DNA from: Aliidiomarina sp047920995
GTDB lineage: Bacteria > Pseudomonadota > Gammaproteobacteria > Enterobacterales > Alteromonadaceae
Direction: 5' to 3'
Length of the DNA stretch: 64,000 nucleotides
Assembly (NCBI RefSeq): GCF_047920995.1
Contig: NZ_JBLRWZ010000007.1
Coordinates: 1 to 64,000, forward strand
Made by a program: the position numbers and the translations under genes. Below, piece by piece: positions 1 to 7,654 of the stretch. The notes beneath the pieces are model-generated. The model saw only the letters and a program-made list of their open reading frames with translations. It was not told where the DNA came from and did not search any database. The first letter of the stretch is position 1. Every line of letters begins with the position of its first letter.

Positions 1-207
1 CGCCTGAAAATAGCGCTTTTCTTGGGAATCGTAATACAGGTTATTTGGCGCCAGCTCTTTGTATAAATTGAAATCGCGCGTGCCGGCCGAAAGGCCAACC
101 GCAAAACGCTGCACTAAATCGTTGCGATAAATGCTGCCTTTAAACAACAGGCTAAAATCAATGTAGGCCAACCGCTGACGTTGTGCGAAAGATAAGTTTT
201 CAAGCAT
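1..207 (-). CDS. BrxR/CapW-like WYL-family regulator, N-terminal part (cut by window edge)
   Basis: The frame opens with ATG at 205-207 and runs off the left edge, giving 69 residues. The visible part is an N-terminal winged-helix domain with the pattern R-x-x-x-IDF, then R-x-DL, then T-x-D, then Y-x-ELAP-x-N-x-x-YD. I recognise this pattern from the wHTH-WYL repressors of the BrxR/CapW group. Those repressors have a DNA-binding N-terminus followed by a ligand-sensing WYL domain, and they control BREX, CBASS and other anti-phage loci. The WYL part is outside the window. The gene is transcribed away from hipBA, with 259 bp between them. The family call rests on pattern recall only. What it regulates cannot be seen here. 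Confidence 0.72.
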   Translation of the reverse strand, partial: MLENLSFAQRQRLAYIDFSLLFKGSIYRNDLVQRFAVGLSAGTRDFNLYKELAPNNLYYDSQEKRYFQA

Positions 208-466
208 GTTCCGTTGCCACTTTTTATTGTTGTTGTGCTCTTTGTAAAAGTAGATTTGTAAGCTAAAACCTAGTGTGGTTCATTTTGGTGGGGTTGTAAA
301 GTATTGTTAAGAAACATTCATGTTGCTGATTTCACTTCCTAAGTGGTGAAACACTATTAAGTAACAGATACCAAGTAACAGATACCAAGCAACAGATAAA
401 TTGCTTTTATCAGCTAAAGAAACTAATATATTGCAATCTTTCACAAAAGCAACATATGTGTTTACC
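208..466. promoter_or_regulatory. Divergent control region between WYL regulator and hipBA
   Basis: This 259-bp AT-rich stretch lies between two divergent regulator-containing units. It holds a 20-bp imperfect palindrome, TTCACTTCCTAAGTGGTGAA, at 331-350. It also holds nearly three head-to-tail copies of a 14-bp unit, AAGTAACAGATACC, at 359-398. Both are plausible binding sites for HipB or the WYL protein, which is inference. I cannot name a confident -35/-10 pair. Confidence 0.45.
359..398 (+). repeat. 14-bp tandem repeat (2.9 copies) upstream of hipB
   Basis: Units AAGTAACAGATACC at 359-372 and 373-386 are identical. A third partial unit, AAGCAACAGATA, covers 387-398. The array ends about 70 bp before the hipB start and could be an operator array or a slippage-prone tract. 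Confidence 0.85.
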
Positions 467-823
467 ATGATGAATTCTATACTCCAGCAAATAAAGCAGC
501 GGCGATTAGCTCTCGACCTCAAACAGAGCGATATGATGTTACGTGTAGGCGTATCGCGTCAGCAATATCAGCGCCTAGAATCGAAAGGAAACCCTAGGTT
601 AGCTACCTTAGAATTGATTGCCAACGGCTTGAATAGCGAACTTATGCTCATACCAAAGGAAAAGCTTGGCGCGGTTATGGCGCTGCTTGAACAAGGGGGT
701 TCTGAGCTCGCTACAGGTATAGGTAATGAATATTTTTCTGAGGCGAATAGCCCTGCAAAAGAAGAGGTAAAGAAAAGTCTTTCAGATGATCCATGGCAGG
801 ATTTGCTGGGGGATGATTCATGA
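467..823 (+). CDS. hipB: HipB-like XRE-family antitoxin
   Basis: This is a 118-residue helix-turn-helix protein. In type II HipBA modules it binds DNA, represses its own operon and neutralises the HipA kinase. The HTH spans about residues 16-60, with the recognition region around GVSRQQYQRLESKG typical of the HipB/XRE fold. The C-terminal 40 residues are acidic and probably flexible. The frame is open back to an ATG at 401, but homology starts near MNSILQQIKQRR, so I chose the ATG-ATG pair at 467/470. No clear Shine-Dalgarno is visible, so the start could be 470. It overlaps hipA by 4 bp (ATGA), as expected for a translationally coupled antitoxin-toxin pair. Confidence 0.85.
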   Translation: MMNSILQQIKQRRLALDLKQSDMMLRVGVSRQQYQRLESKGNPRLATLELIANGLNSELMLIPKEKLGAVMALLEQGGSELATGIGNEYFSEANSPAKEEVKKSLSDDPWQDLLGDDS

Positions 824-2088
824 GCGAAGCCCAAGTCGATGAGATAAACGTAATCAAGTTGAGCCTGCACGACAGGCTGGTTGGCTATTTGGCTGGCTTT
901 CAAGGCGGTAGAAATGTACTGAGCTTTGCCGAGGAATTTAAGAGTGATGCAGGCCGTCCTACCTTTAGCTTAATTACCCACCCAGCGTTTCCTCGTTCTG
1001 AGAAAATAATGGCGGATCCGTGGGCAAGAAACCAAAGATTGCATCCTACATTATCTAACTTACTTCCGGAGGGAGCCTTACGTGAGTTAATTGCGCAAGG
1101 GCTTAAAGTTCATGTTGATAATGAGTTCGATATTTTCTCACATTTAGGTGCCGATCTTCCCGGCGCCTTGGTGGCTGAACCGATGGAACCAGAAGACGTT
1201 CCCGAAAGTATTCTTAATGCTCACGGTAAAGCCCGAGCAATAAAGTTCGACAAACTATCAACGGATAACAAATTTTCGTTGGCCGGCGTTCAAATGAAGT
1301 TTTCCATGAAGGAAAAAGATGGACGCTACACGCTTGCTGAAAACGATATGCTGGGCGATTGGATTGTAAAAACCCCTTCCACTAAGCATAAAGAGGTTCC
1401 GGCGAACGAGTACACCGCAATGAAACTTGCGGAACTAGTTGGTGTTCACATTCCGGAAATTAAGCTCGTTGAGTTGAATAAACTCGATAATCTTCCTCCG
1501 ATAAATCTTCCCGATGAAAAGCTAGCTTTCGCCATAAAACGTTTTGATCGCGACAATGATGTGCGTATTCACATGGAAGATTTTGCTCAGATTCTGGTTA
1601 AGTATGCCCATGAAAAATATAACTCGGCAAACTATGAGCAAATTGGGCGTATTATTCACAGTTATTCCGGTGATGGTTTGGCCGATGCACAACAATTCGC
1701 AAGGCGATTGCTAGTTAACATCTTGCTCGCCAATGGTGATGCGCATCTCAAGAATTGGAGCTTAATTTACTCAGATAAAATCACTCCAAGGCTTTCGCCA
1801 GCATACGATATCGTTACCACGAGCGTATATATCGAGGGTGAACGGCGTATCGCGCTTAATCTAGGAAAAACTAAAGAGTGGTATGAGGTTTCTTTGGCTA
1901 ATTTTCAGCTGTGGTCTGATCGAGCCGGGATTCCATGGCGAGTAATTAAACCCCATTTAGATGATGCAATGGATAAAGCTCGAAACCTTTGGCCAGAGGC
2001 ACTCAAAAAGCTCCCAATGAATGAGGCGCACAAACAGAAACTGAAGGAGCATTGGCGTAATTTACACAAGGATTTTCGAATTAAATAG
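820..2088 (+). CDS. hipA: HipA-like serine/threonine kinase toxin
   Basis: This is a 422-residue HipA-family kinase. E. coli HipA (440 residues) phosphorylates glutamyl-tRNA synthetase and induces growth arrest; the substrate here is unknown. The N-terminal HipA domain covers about residues 10-120. The kinase core has SLAGVQMKF at 153-161, where Ser153 falls at the position of the auto-phosphorylated serine of E. coli HipA. It also has the catalytic loop NGDAHLKN at 305-312 and AYD at 328-330 as the metal-binding (DFG-like) Asp. All key residues are present, so it looks intact. The gene starts in the 4-bp overlap with hipB, behind a GGGGGA tract. It ends 59 bp short of the 3' end of ssrA, which points toward it. 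Confidence 0.92.
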   Translation: MSEAQVDEINVIKLSLHDRLVGYLAGFQGGRNVLSFAEEFKSDAGRPTFSLITHPAFPRSEKIMADPWARNQRLHPTLSNLLPEGALRELIAQGLKVHVDNEFDIFSHLGADLPGALVAEPMEPEDVPESILNAHGKARAIKFDKLSTDNKFSLAGVQMKFSMKEKDGRYTLAENDMLGDWIVKTPSTKHKEVPANEYTAMKLAELVGVHIPEIKLVELNKLDNLPPINLPDEKLAFAIKRFDRDNDVRIHMEDFAQILVKYAHEKYNSANYEQIGRIIHSYSGDGLADAQQFARRLLVNILLANGDAHLKNWSLIYSDKITPRLSPAYDIVTTSVYIEGERRIALNLGKTKEWYEVSLANFQLWSDRAGIPWRVIKPHLDDAMDKARNLWPEALKKLPMNEAHKQKLKEHWRNLHKDFRIK

Positions 2089-2113
2089 CGTGTGAAAGCG
2101 TGCTTCGGGATCG

Positions 2114-2142
2114 AAAAAGCCGGCGTGGTTAACGCCGGCTTT
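2114..2142. terminator. Bidirectional terminator between hipA and ssrA
   Basis: A perfect 9-bp stem, AGCCGGCGT (2118-2126) with ACGCCGGCT (2132-2140), has a 5-nt loop. An A-run at 2114-2118 gives the U-tract for ssrA on the minus strand. On the plus strand only TTT follows, so it is weaker for hipA. Confidence 0.85.
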
Positions 2143-2147
2143 GAATT

Positions 2148-2506
2148 TGGTGGAGCTGGCGGGATTTGAACCCGCGTCCGCAATACCTACATCCTCGGTC
2201 CTACATGCTTAGTCAGTCTTTTAATTAATCATCAAAACGCCGACAGACAGGCTTTTATAATGACGAGCCCGATTAGTTTTAACGGTTCGGCTCCGGGCGA
2301 AGCGTCCACGCGAGTTTGCCTTAGGGTTAGCCGTTCTGGTCCAGTCTCGCAAACAAAGCGCTGGGGAACGGGCTTAGCGGGTTATTAAGCCGCTAGAGCG
2401 TAGTTGTCGTCGTTTGCAACTATAAAGTTGAGGCTTTTTACGAGGCCAGCCTCACCTCGGCATGCACCTTGGGTTTCATGTATCCCGTCGAATCCGGATC
2501 AGCCCC
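2148..2506 (-). ncRNA. ssrA: tmRNA (transfer-messenger RNA)
   Basis: This 359-nt gene reads GGGGCTGATCC at its 5' end (2506) and ends in ...CCACCA at 2148. The terminal part is tRNA-Ala-like, with a T-arm reading GGTTCAAATCC. The internal reading frame encodes the tag ANDDNYALAA followed by TAA, located around 2390-2420. The RNA rescues stalled ribosomes with SmpB and marks the nascent chain for ClpXP and related proteases. The 3' end of ssrA is a frequent integration target for tyrosine-recombinase islands and phages; here that end faces hipBA and the WYL regulator. Confidence 0.97.
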
Positions 2507-2519
2507 AAAGTTCTGGTAA

Positions 2520-2575
2520 CCACTGTGCTTGCACAAAAGCGCTTTCGCTCAGTGGCTACCATGTAAGACATTATA
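2520..2575 (-). promoter_or_regulatory. ssrA promoter and leader hairpin
   Basis: On the minus strand a perfect -10 TATAAT lies at 2575-2570. A TTGACA is present at 2604-2599, but its 23-nt spacing is too long for a standard promoter, so the -35 is unclear. Between the -10 and the mature 5' end, arms CCACTG (2555-2550) and CAGTGG (2525-2520) enclose two smaller hairpins. This would fold the precursor leader just before the RNase P cleavage site. Confidence 0.7.
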
Positions 2576-2620
2576 CCTGAGGATAAGTTCTCAAGCTATG
2601 TCAATTTACTGCCCTTCTAC

Positions 2621-5600
2621 TTACCGGCGATTACTCGCTCTACTATTATCGCACTGTGGCAAAGGTAAGGTTTTGCCGCGTGGGTGTCGTGGGCGGTTTA
2701 CCAAGCCAAATGCGCAACTGCGCGTTAAGTTAAGCTCAATTACCAATGGATCATGATCCGATGAGCGGAATGGGTCGGCGTTATAGAAGCTTGCAGGCTT
2801 CTGCACAAAACCGCCCATTAAGTTGCCTTCGGTGTAATTGAATGCTGGAATTTCATCGGCATTGATATGCCATGAACGGGCATCTACTACTTGTGCTGCT
2901 ATGCTTGGGCTTGCAAATGCATGGTCTAAGCTTCCGGCCTCGCCCATAAAGGTATAGCTATACACTTCTGGGTTGCCGCCATTCGCTTCGATTGCAAGGT
3001 TTACATAGCCTGCCTCTGTTAGCGCTTGCAGTGGATCTTCCATGGCATAGGCGTTGAAATCACCTAAAACTAGGAAATCGGCATTGCCAGAGTTGGTTGG
3101 ATCGCCAGCGAGCCAGTTTGCCAGCGCATCCGCAGAAAGCGTACGCCACACATTCCAACAGCCTTGGCCATCACCTTTATCGCCATTTACATCGCTGGCC
3201 GCTGGGCAAGACGATTTCGCCCGCAAATGCAGCGCTACTGCGGTAAACTGCACGCCATTTCCAAACGAGAAGGTTTGCGCTAACGCAGGGCGTTGCCGCG
3301 ATGTATCGAAATCCGGGTCTACACTGGAATCCAATACGGCAATATCCCCTACCGCATTTACCTGGCTACTACGGTAAATAAAGCCGGGCTTAATGGCATC
3401 GGTGCCTAACCAACCGGTGGCTACATACGCCCAATCGTTATTCACGCCGCTATCGTTTAGTGCCGCTACCAAGGTAGCTAACGCGAAATCATCGGCATCG
3501 TTCTCTACTTCGGTAAGCGCAATAACATCGGCACCCATGGCATTAATGGTAGCCACTAGTTTCGCCAACTGACGCTCAAACTCGCTTTGCGATGAAGCCC
3601 CGCGGCAGCCTAAGTTGTTCGGGCCACACACGTTGCCAGCTGTGGTGAAGGTAGTGAAGAAGTTTTCTACGTTATAGGTAGCAACGCGCAGGTTACCGCT
3701 GCCTTGCATTACCGGCTCTGCAGTGCGCGGGTTAGCATCTATAAACTCTGGCGATTGCAATGGGCGCAAACGATACGAGCCGAATGAATATCCCATAACA
3801 CCGGAAAACCCTGGGGCAACTAAGAAGCCGTTGCGAATTGGGTTGCTCGCCGATACTTCGCTAACGCCATCTGCACCATTAATGAACGGCGTGCGGTTGG
3901 TGCCAGTTTTCGCGTTATCAATCAAAATCTGATTGCGCGCATTAGCAGCCATTACCGCTGCTACATCATTACCCGGCAATGCTACTTGGGTAGGGGTAAA
4001 TAAACGGCCATTGGAAACGGTAACTTCGCCGAACCGCACCGCATTAAACACATCGCTTACGGTAAGTGCTTCTGCAGTTTCTACCCACATGCCCTCTAGC
4101 GCTTCAAACTCGCTGAAATCGGTAACAGGCAAGTTCAAGTTTACCGGGCTTACGGTATCAAGCTGGTTTACTGCGCAAATTTCTACGGCGTTCACATCAG
4201 AAATTTGTGTTTCTTCGAAATACTCGGCAACAGTGCCGCCAACACGCACGTAATCACCCACGTTTACGCTTGGGCCTTCACCGTTGGCAAATACGAAAAT
4301 ACCTTCCGAAGTAAGCGGGTTATCATCGTGCAATGCATCGGGTGTTTGCAGGAAGAAACCACCAAGATTGCCATCAAAGGTATCTTGGAATTCCCCTACT
4401 ACTACCGCTTCTACTTGCACATATGCGCCCTGCATTGGGCTTTGGAAGCCAGCGCCCTGAATACTGTTAATTGCATTGGTTGGCGCACCGCAGAAGAAAT
4501 CTGCGAAGTTGTGTTCACCTTCTGCCGTAATTTCAATGTTCGCCAAGCGCCAAGTGCTGCAATTGCCGCCAGAAAACTCATAACGGAAACCAATGTGCAC
4601 ATCGCCTTCTAATTCACTGAGTTCAGTGAAGCCATCGAAGCGCGTAGGTACATTGTTGCTGGTGAAATCATCCGCGGTAATGGTGGTAAGCAATACCCAC
4701 TCGCCGGCATTAATTACGCCATCACCAGCATATTCAGTTGAATAATACACTTCTAAACCGTTAGAACCGCTGAAACCACGCGCGATATCAATGGCTAAGC
4801 GCTCATCGGTTTGCGCATCGAGATTAAATGCTGGCGAAATAAGCCAGTTCTCGTTCTCGCGGCAAGTGCCATCAATGAAGGGTGCAAAGCTGATGTTGCC
4901 AAATGAACCATTCCAATCCCACGTTTCTTCACCCGTTAGGTTTACTTCGGTCCAGCCAGCTTGCAGCGGGTTGGTGCTGAAATCTCGGTTATAAACAGTA
5001 ATGCGGCCCACATCGGCAATAAGGTTGCCGCTTACTAAAATGTTATCAAAGCGGTTATTACCGGTAGTGCCTGTGCCACCTTCAGGGGTAATGCGGAAAT
5101 ACACAACGCTGTTATCGTTGATATCAGCCACTGCACTCAAATCGTAGTTTACTGTTTGCCAGCCGCCTAAAACGCCGCTATCAACTGCGATTTCAGTGTA
5201 GTTACTACCATCTACAGACCATTCAATAGTACGCGAATCAAAGCCTGAATTGGTGCCCCGCTGTGCCCAGCTGAGCTGAATATCCTGATAGCCAGTGGTA
5301 TTCACTTCTAATACGATGTGCATACCGCTGTTGCTGCCGCTTGGGCCTACTTGCGGAGCAAGCGAACCACCCGAAGCAAAGCCATCAAGGCGGTTTGCGG
5401 TAGTACCAGCAAAGCTTTGAATGTATTGATAGGCACCATTGCTGTTCAGCGTGGTATCAAAGTTTTCTAAATACAGAATACCTGAACCCACATCTGCCGA
5501 TTGCGGGAATGAGCTTGGGGAAAAGCCATTGCCGCCAGTGGCGAGTTGGTTTGAGTTTTGTGCCCAATAGGCGATGGGTTGCTGTGCCCAAGCAGGCAAG

Positions 5601-5638
5601 GTACAACATAACAGCAGAATTGCTATTAGTGTTCTCAT
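2621..5638 (-). CDS. Secreted ExeM/NucH-type extracellular endonuclease
   Basis: This is a 1005-residue exported nuclease. A signal peptide (about residues 1-18, cleaved after PAWA) leads into a large beta-rich N-terminal region and an OB-fold-like segment. A C-terminal endonuclease/exonuclease/phosphatase domain starts near residue 650. Domain signatures are RVATYNVENFF, the metal-binding Glu in ALTEVEND, LVLGDFNAY and SSDHDPLV. Relatives in Shewanella and Vibrio degrade extracellular DNA in biofilms or for phosphate supply. Many ExeM proteins end in a GlyGly-CTERM sorting tail. Here the roughly 34 residues after the nuclease domain are polar and basic with no membrane segment, so free secretion is more likely. 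The stop codon lies 46 bp before the ssrA -10 box. Confidence 0.9.
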   Translation of the reverse strand: MRTLIAILLLCCTLPAWAQQPIAYWAQNSNQLATGGNGFSPSSFPQSADVGSGILYLENFDTTLNSNGAYQYIQSFAGTTANRLDGFASGGSLAPQVGPSGSNSGMHIVLEVNTTGYQDIQLSWAQRGTNSGFDSRTIEWSVDGSNYTEIAVDSGVLGGWQTVNYDLSAVADINDNSVVYFRITPEGGTGTTGNNRFDNILVSGNLIADVGRITVYNRDFSTNPLQAGWTEVNLTGEETWDWNGSFGNISFAPFIDGTCRENENWLISPAFNLDAQTDERLAIDIARGFSGSNGLEVYYSTEYAGDGVINAGEWVLLTTITADDFTSNNVPTRFDGFTELSELEGDVHIGFRYEFSGGNCSTWRLANIEITAEGEHNFADFFCGAPTNAINSIQGAGFQSPMQGAYVQVEAVVVGEFQDTFDGNLGGFFLQTPDALHDDNPLTSEGIFVFANGEGPSVNVGDYVRVGGTVAEYFEETQISDVNAVEICAVNQLDTVSPVNLNLPVTDFSEFEALEGMWVETAEALTVSDVFNAVRFGEVTVSNGRLFTPTQVALPGNDVAAVMAANARNQILIDNAKTGTNRTPFINGADGVSEVSASNPIRNGFLVAPGFSGVMGYSFGSYRLRPLQSPEFIDANPRTAEPVMQGSGNLRVATYNVENFFTTFTTAGNVCGPNNLGCRGASSQSEFERQLAKLVATINAMGADVIALTEVENDADDFALATLVAALNDSGVNNDWAYVATGWLGTDAIKPGFIYRSSQVNAVGDIAVLDSSVDPDFDTSRQRPALAQTFSFGNGVQFTAVALHLRAKSSCPAASDVNGDKGDGQGCWNVWRTLSADALANWLAGDPTNSGNADFLVLGDFNAYAMEDPLQALTEAGYVNLAIEANGGNPEVYSYTFMGEAGSLDHAFASPSIAAQVVDARSWHINADEIPAFNYTEGNLMGGFVQKPASFYNADPFRSSDHDPLVIELNLTRSCAFGLVNRPRHPRGKTLPLPQCDNSRASNRR

Positions 5639-5792
5639 TGGTTTTATTCCCTAGTTTTGAGTTGTCGTTTTTTACTGTAGCGAAGTTTGATGTCAATTTT
5701 ATGTCAATGCTATAGGGGATTACACCCTTTTCCCCTATTACAAACATCATACTCGCTATACAACAACCACTAGGGCGCTGTGCAGATACGGG
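5639..5792. promoter_or_regulatory. Control region upstream of the nuclease gene, with Pho-box-like direct repeat
   Basis: TGTCAA occurs at 5691-5696 and 5702-5707, an 11-bp period matching the two half-sites of a PhoB box. On the nuclease coding strand this reads as two TTGACAT elements, one of which could be a -35 with a weak -10 (TAAAAA) 16 nt downstream. Further upstream is an inverted repeat, ATAGGGG (5712-5718) with CCCCTAT (5732-5738). Whether PhoB, an RNA polymerase -35 or another regulator uses these sites is unknown. Confidence 0.4.
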
Positions 5793-6392
5793 TTACGCCG
5801 TTAGCTTTTTCGCTAACTTGGCAATGTGTTCCCCTTGAAAACGTGCGCCAGCTAATTCGTTGGCCGAAGGCTGCCGTGAACCATCGCCACCGGCTATGGT
5901 AGAGGCGCCATATGGGGTGCCGCCATTTACTTCATCGATGCTCATTTGCCCAGCAAAGCTATAGGGCAACCCCACCACTACAAAGCCTAAGTGCAGCAAC
6001 ACGGTATGAAAGCTTAGTAATGTTGCCTCTTGGCCCCCATGTTGGGTAGCGCTAGAGGTAAAGGCACCGCCCACTTTGCCAACTAAATCGCCATTCGCCC
6101 ATAAACCGCCGCATTGATCGAGAAAGTTTTTCATTTGTGCACTCATCATACCAAAGCGCGTAGGCGTGCCAAAAATAACCGCATCATAGTGTTTTAAATC
6201 GGCGGGTTTGGCGATATCAGCAGCTTGGTTTTGGCGGTACCCCGCGCTTTGCGCTACTTCTTCTGGCACTAACTCGGGTACTCGTTTGATATCCACATCG
6301 GCACCTCCGGCTTGTGCGCCTTCTGCCATGGCTTGCGCCATTTGCTCAATGTGCCCATAGCTGGAGTAATATAATACCAGTACTTTTGCCAT
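5793..6392 (-). CDS. wrbA: NAD(P)H:quinone oxidoreductase WrbA
   Basis: This is a 199-residue flavodoxin-like protein, the same length as E. coli WrbA (198). It carries out FMN-dependent two-electron reduction of quinones in the cytoplasm, which limits oxidative stress. FMN phosphate binding is seen in YYSSYGHIEQM near the N-terminus. The WrbA-specific GTPTRFGMMSAQMKNFLDQ lies at about 95-113, with SSATQHGGQE following. The start has a good Shine-Dalgarno (AAGGA, 7 nt before ATG). It stands alone, 56 bp downstream of the GNAT-peptidase gene on the same strand, so co-transcription is possible. Confidence 0.95.
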   Translation of the reverse strand: MAKVLVLYYSSYGHIEQMAQAMAEGAQAGGADVDIKRVPELVPEEVAQSAGYRQNQAADIAKPADLKHYDAVIFGTPTRFGMMSAQMKNFLDQCGGLWANGDLVGKVGGAFTSSATQHGGQEATLLSFHTVLLHLGFVVVGLPYSFAGQMSIDEVNGGTPYGASTIAGGDGSRQPSANELAGARFQGEHIAKLAKKLTA

Positions 6393-6448
6393 CTGTTATT
6401 CCTTAATTGTTTTGTATTTATGTGCCAAGGCCGTTATTTGCCATGGTG

Positions 6449-7654
6449 CTACTTACTGAGCACCACTGCTGCCCTTAATCGAGAGCTGCCGTAGGCAAAC
6501 GCTTTATCAAAGGTGGCCCGTGGAATCGGCAAATATTGCCGCTCGGTAATGGTTTGCCAAGGTAACAAATCGTCATCTGGGTCGTTTATATAAACATATT
6601 CATCATCAATTGCGGTAATCAACACCCAATGTGGTGCCTTCGAACGATCAAATTGATACATGCTAATTAATGCTATTACTAATTTCCCCGCGTTTAGATC
6701 TTTGCCAAGCGTAGTTAACGAATAATCTCGTTTTGAAATCGGTATTTTTGCCGCTTTTAACGCGGCAATATCCACTTCTTGCACGCGGCTCATAACCTCG
6801 CGCTTGGCTTCGTTTCGCACTGAATCGAGTAACACAGGGCCCGCTTGATTCACCCACACCGCCACACTCAACCCCCGCCGCAAAGCTGCACGTGCCAAGC
6901 CATGAGGCCCGCAGCCACCATGCCCTGAGGTCATGTAAATGGTGGTTGCTTCCCGCCATATTTCTAATTCTTCCAGTTCTAGCTTTGCCATTGGCCGATC
7001 AAACCATGCTAAAGCCATTAATAAACTAGCTGGCCCGCAGGTAAAGGGGGTGGTTTGGGTAAGGTGCGGCACTAACTTGGGTACCTTGGCGGAATCAAAA
7101 AAGTGTAGTTGCTTTTGCAGCACTAACGCGGCTGAACCATCATCGTAGTAATCATCGCGCAAGCCCATGTGGGCAAAGCCAAAGCTATCAAAAAACGCGA
7201 GGCTTTGGCCATTATCCGCTTTGGTTTCAGTGCGCAGAAACAAGCAATGTGCCGCCTGCCCTTTTTCAATGCAGTAATGCATGAGCTGCTTACCATAACC
7301 TTGGCCCTGTAATTCAGGGGCAACCGCAAACGAATACAACCGGCAAAGCTTGGTGGCTTGGCGAAACAATAAAATGGCGTAGCCTACAAGTGGCCGTTTT
7401 GATTCGGCAAGCGCTTCAATTACCACAAAATCGGCATCATGGTGCTGCAAAAAGCGCCGAAAGCTGCGTTTGCTCATGGCATCATAAGGAAAACATTGCT
7501 GATCAATGCGCAATAGTTCGCTAATGTCGGCTGCTTCAGCAGGCCGAACGCGCCCTTTCATGATTGGTGCTGGATTTGCTACAGAGTGCATGCTTAAAGG
7601 GTTTCCTAACTGCCTTAACATCCAAGAAACAGCTTCTGGTTGCTTTTGGGGCAC
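6449..7654 (-). CDS. GNAT acetyltransferase fused to C39-like peptidase domain
   Basis: This is a two-domain protein of 401 residues from the longest start. Residues about 34-185 form a RimI-like GNAT fold with the acetyl-CoA loop QGQGYGKQL (116-124). Residues about 195-400 form a C39-like (DUF3335) papain-fold domain. Gln200, Cys206 (in TPFTCGPAS), His342 (PHWVLI) and Asp358 (INDPD) fit a cysteine-protease arrangement. Such fusions are known in gammaproteobacteria, often beside a RimK-type ATP-grasp ligase, which is absent here. The substrate is unknown. The start is uncertain: GTG at 7654 (AAGG 10 nt upstream), ATG at 7591 (AGGA 12 nt upstream) and ATG at 7561 (MKGRVRP, where homology begins) are all possible. 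Confidence 0.85.
   Translation of the reverse strand: MPQKQPEAVSWMLRQLGNPLSMHSVANPAPIMKGRVRPAEAADISELLRIDQQCFPYDAMSKRSFRRFLQHHDADFVVIEALAESKRPLVGYAILLFRQATKLCRLYSFAVAPELQGQGYGKQLMHYCIEKGQAAHCLFLRTETKADNGQSLAFFDSFGFAHMGLRDDYYDDGSAALVLQKQLHFFDSAKVPKLVPHLTQTTPFTCGPASLLMALAWFDRPMAKLELEELEIWREATTIYMTSGHGGCGPHGLARAALRRGLSVAVWVNQAGPVLLDSVRNEAKREVMSRVQEVDIAALKAAKIPISKRDYSLTTLGKDLNAGKLVIALISMYQFDRSKAPHWVLITAIDDEYVYINDPDDDLLPWQTITERQYLPIPRATFDKAFAYGSSRLRAAVVLSK

Noticed and set aside
307..522. 71-residue minus-strand frame covering the 14-bp repeat
   Set aside because: It overlaps the start of hipB and the regulatory repeats, and has no ribosome-binding site.
2599..2604. TTGACA upstream of ssrA as the -35 element
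   Set aside because: Spacing to the TATAAT box is 23 bp, too long for a sigma-70 promoter, so I left the -35 unassigned.
2529..2756. 75-residue plus-strand frame across the ssrA leader
   Set aside because: It runs antisense to the ssrA leader and the nuclease 3' end. Arg/Cys-rich composition suggests chance.
4205..4612. 135-residue plus-strand frame inside the nuclease gene
   Set aside because: Shadow of the well-supported nuclease coding sequence, with no start signals and no family resemblance.
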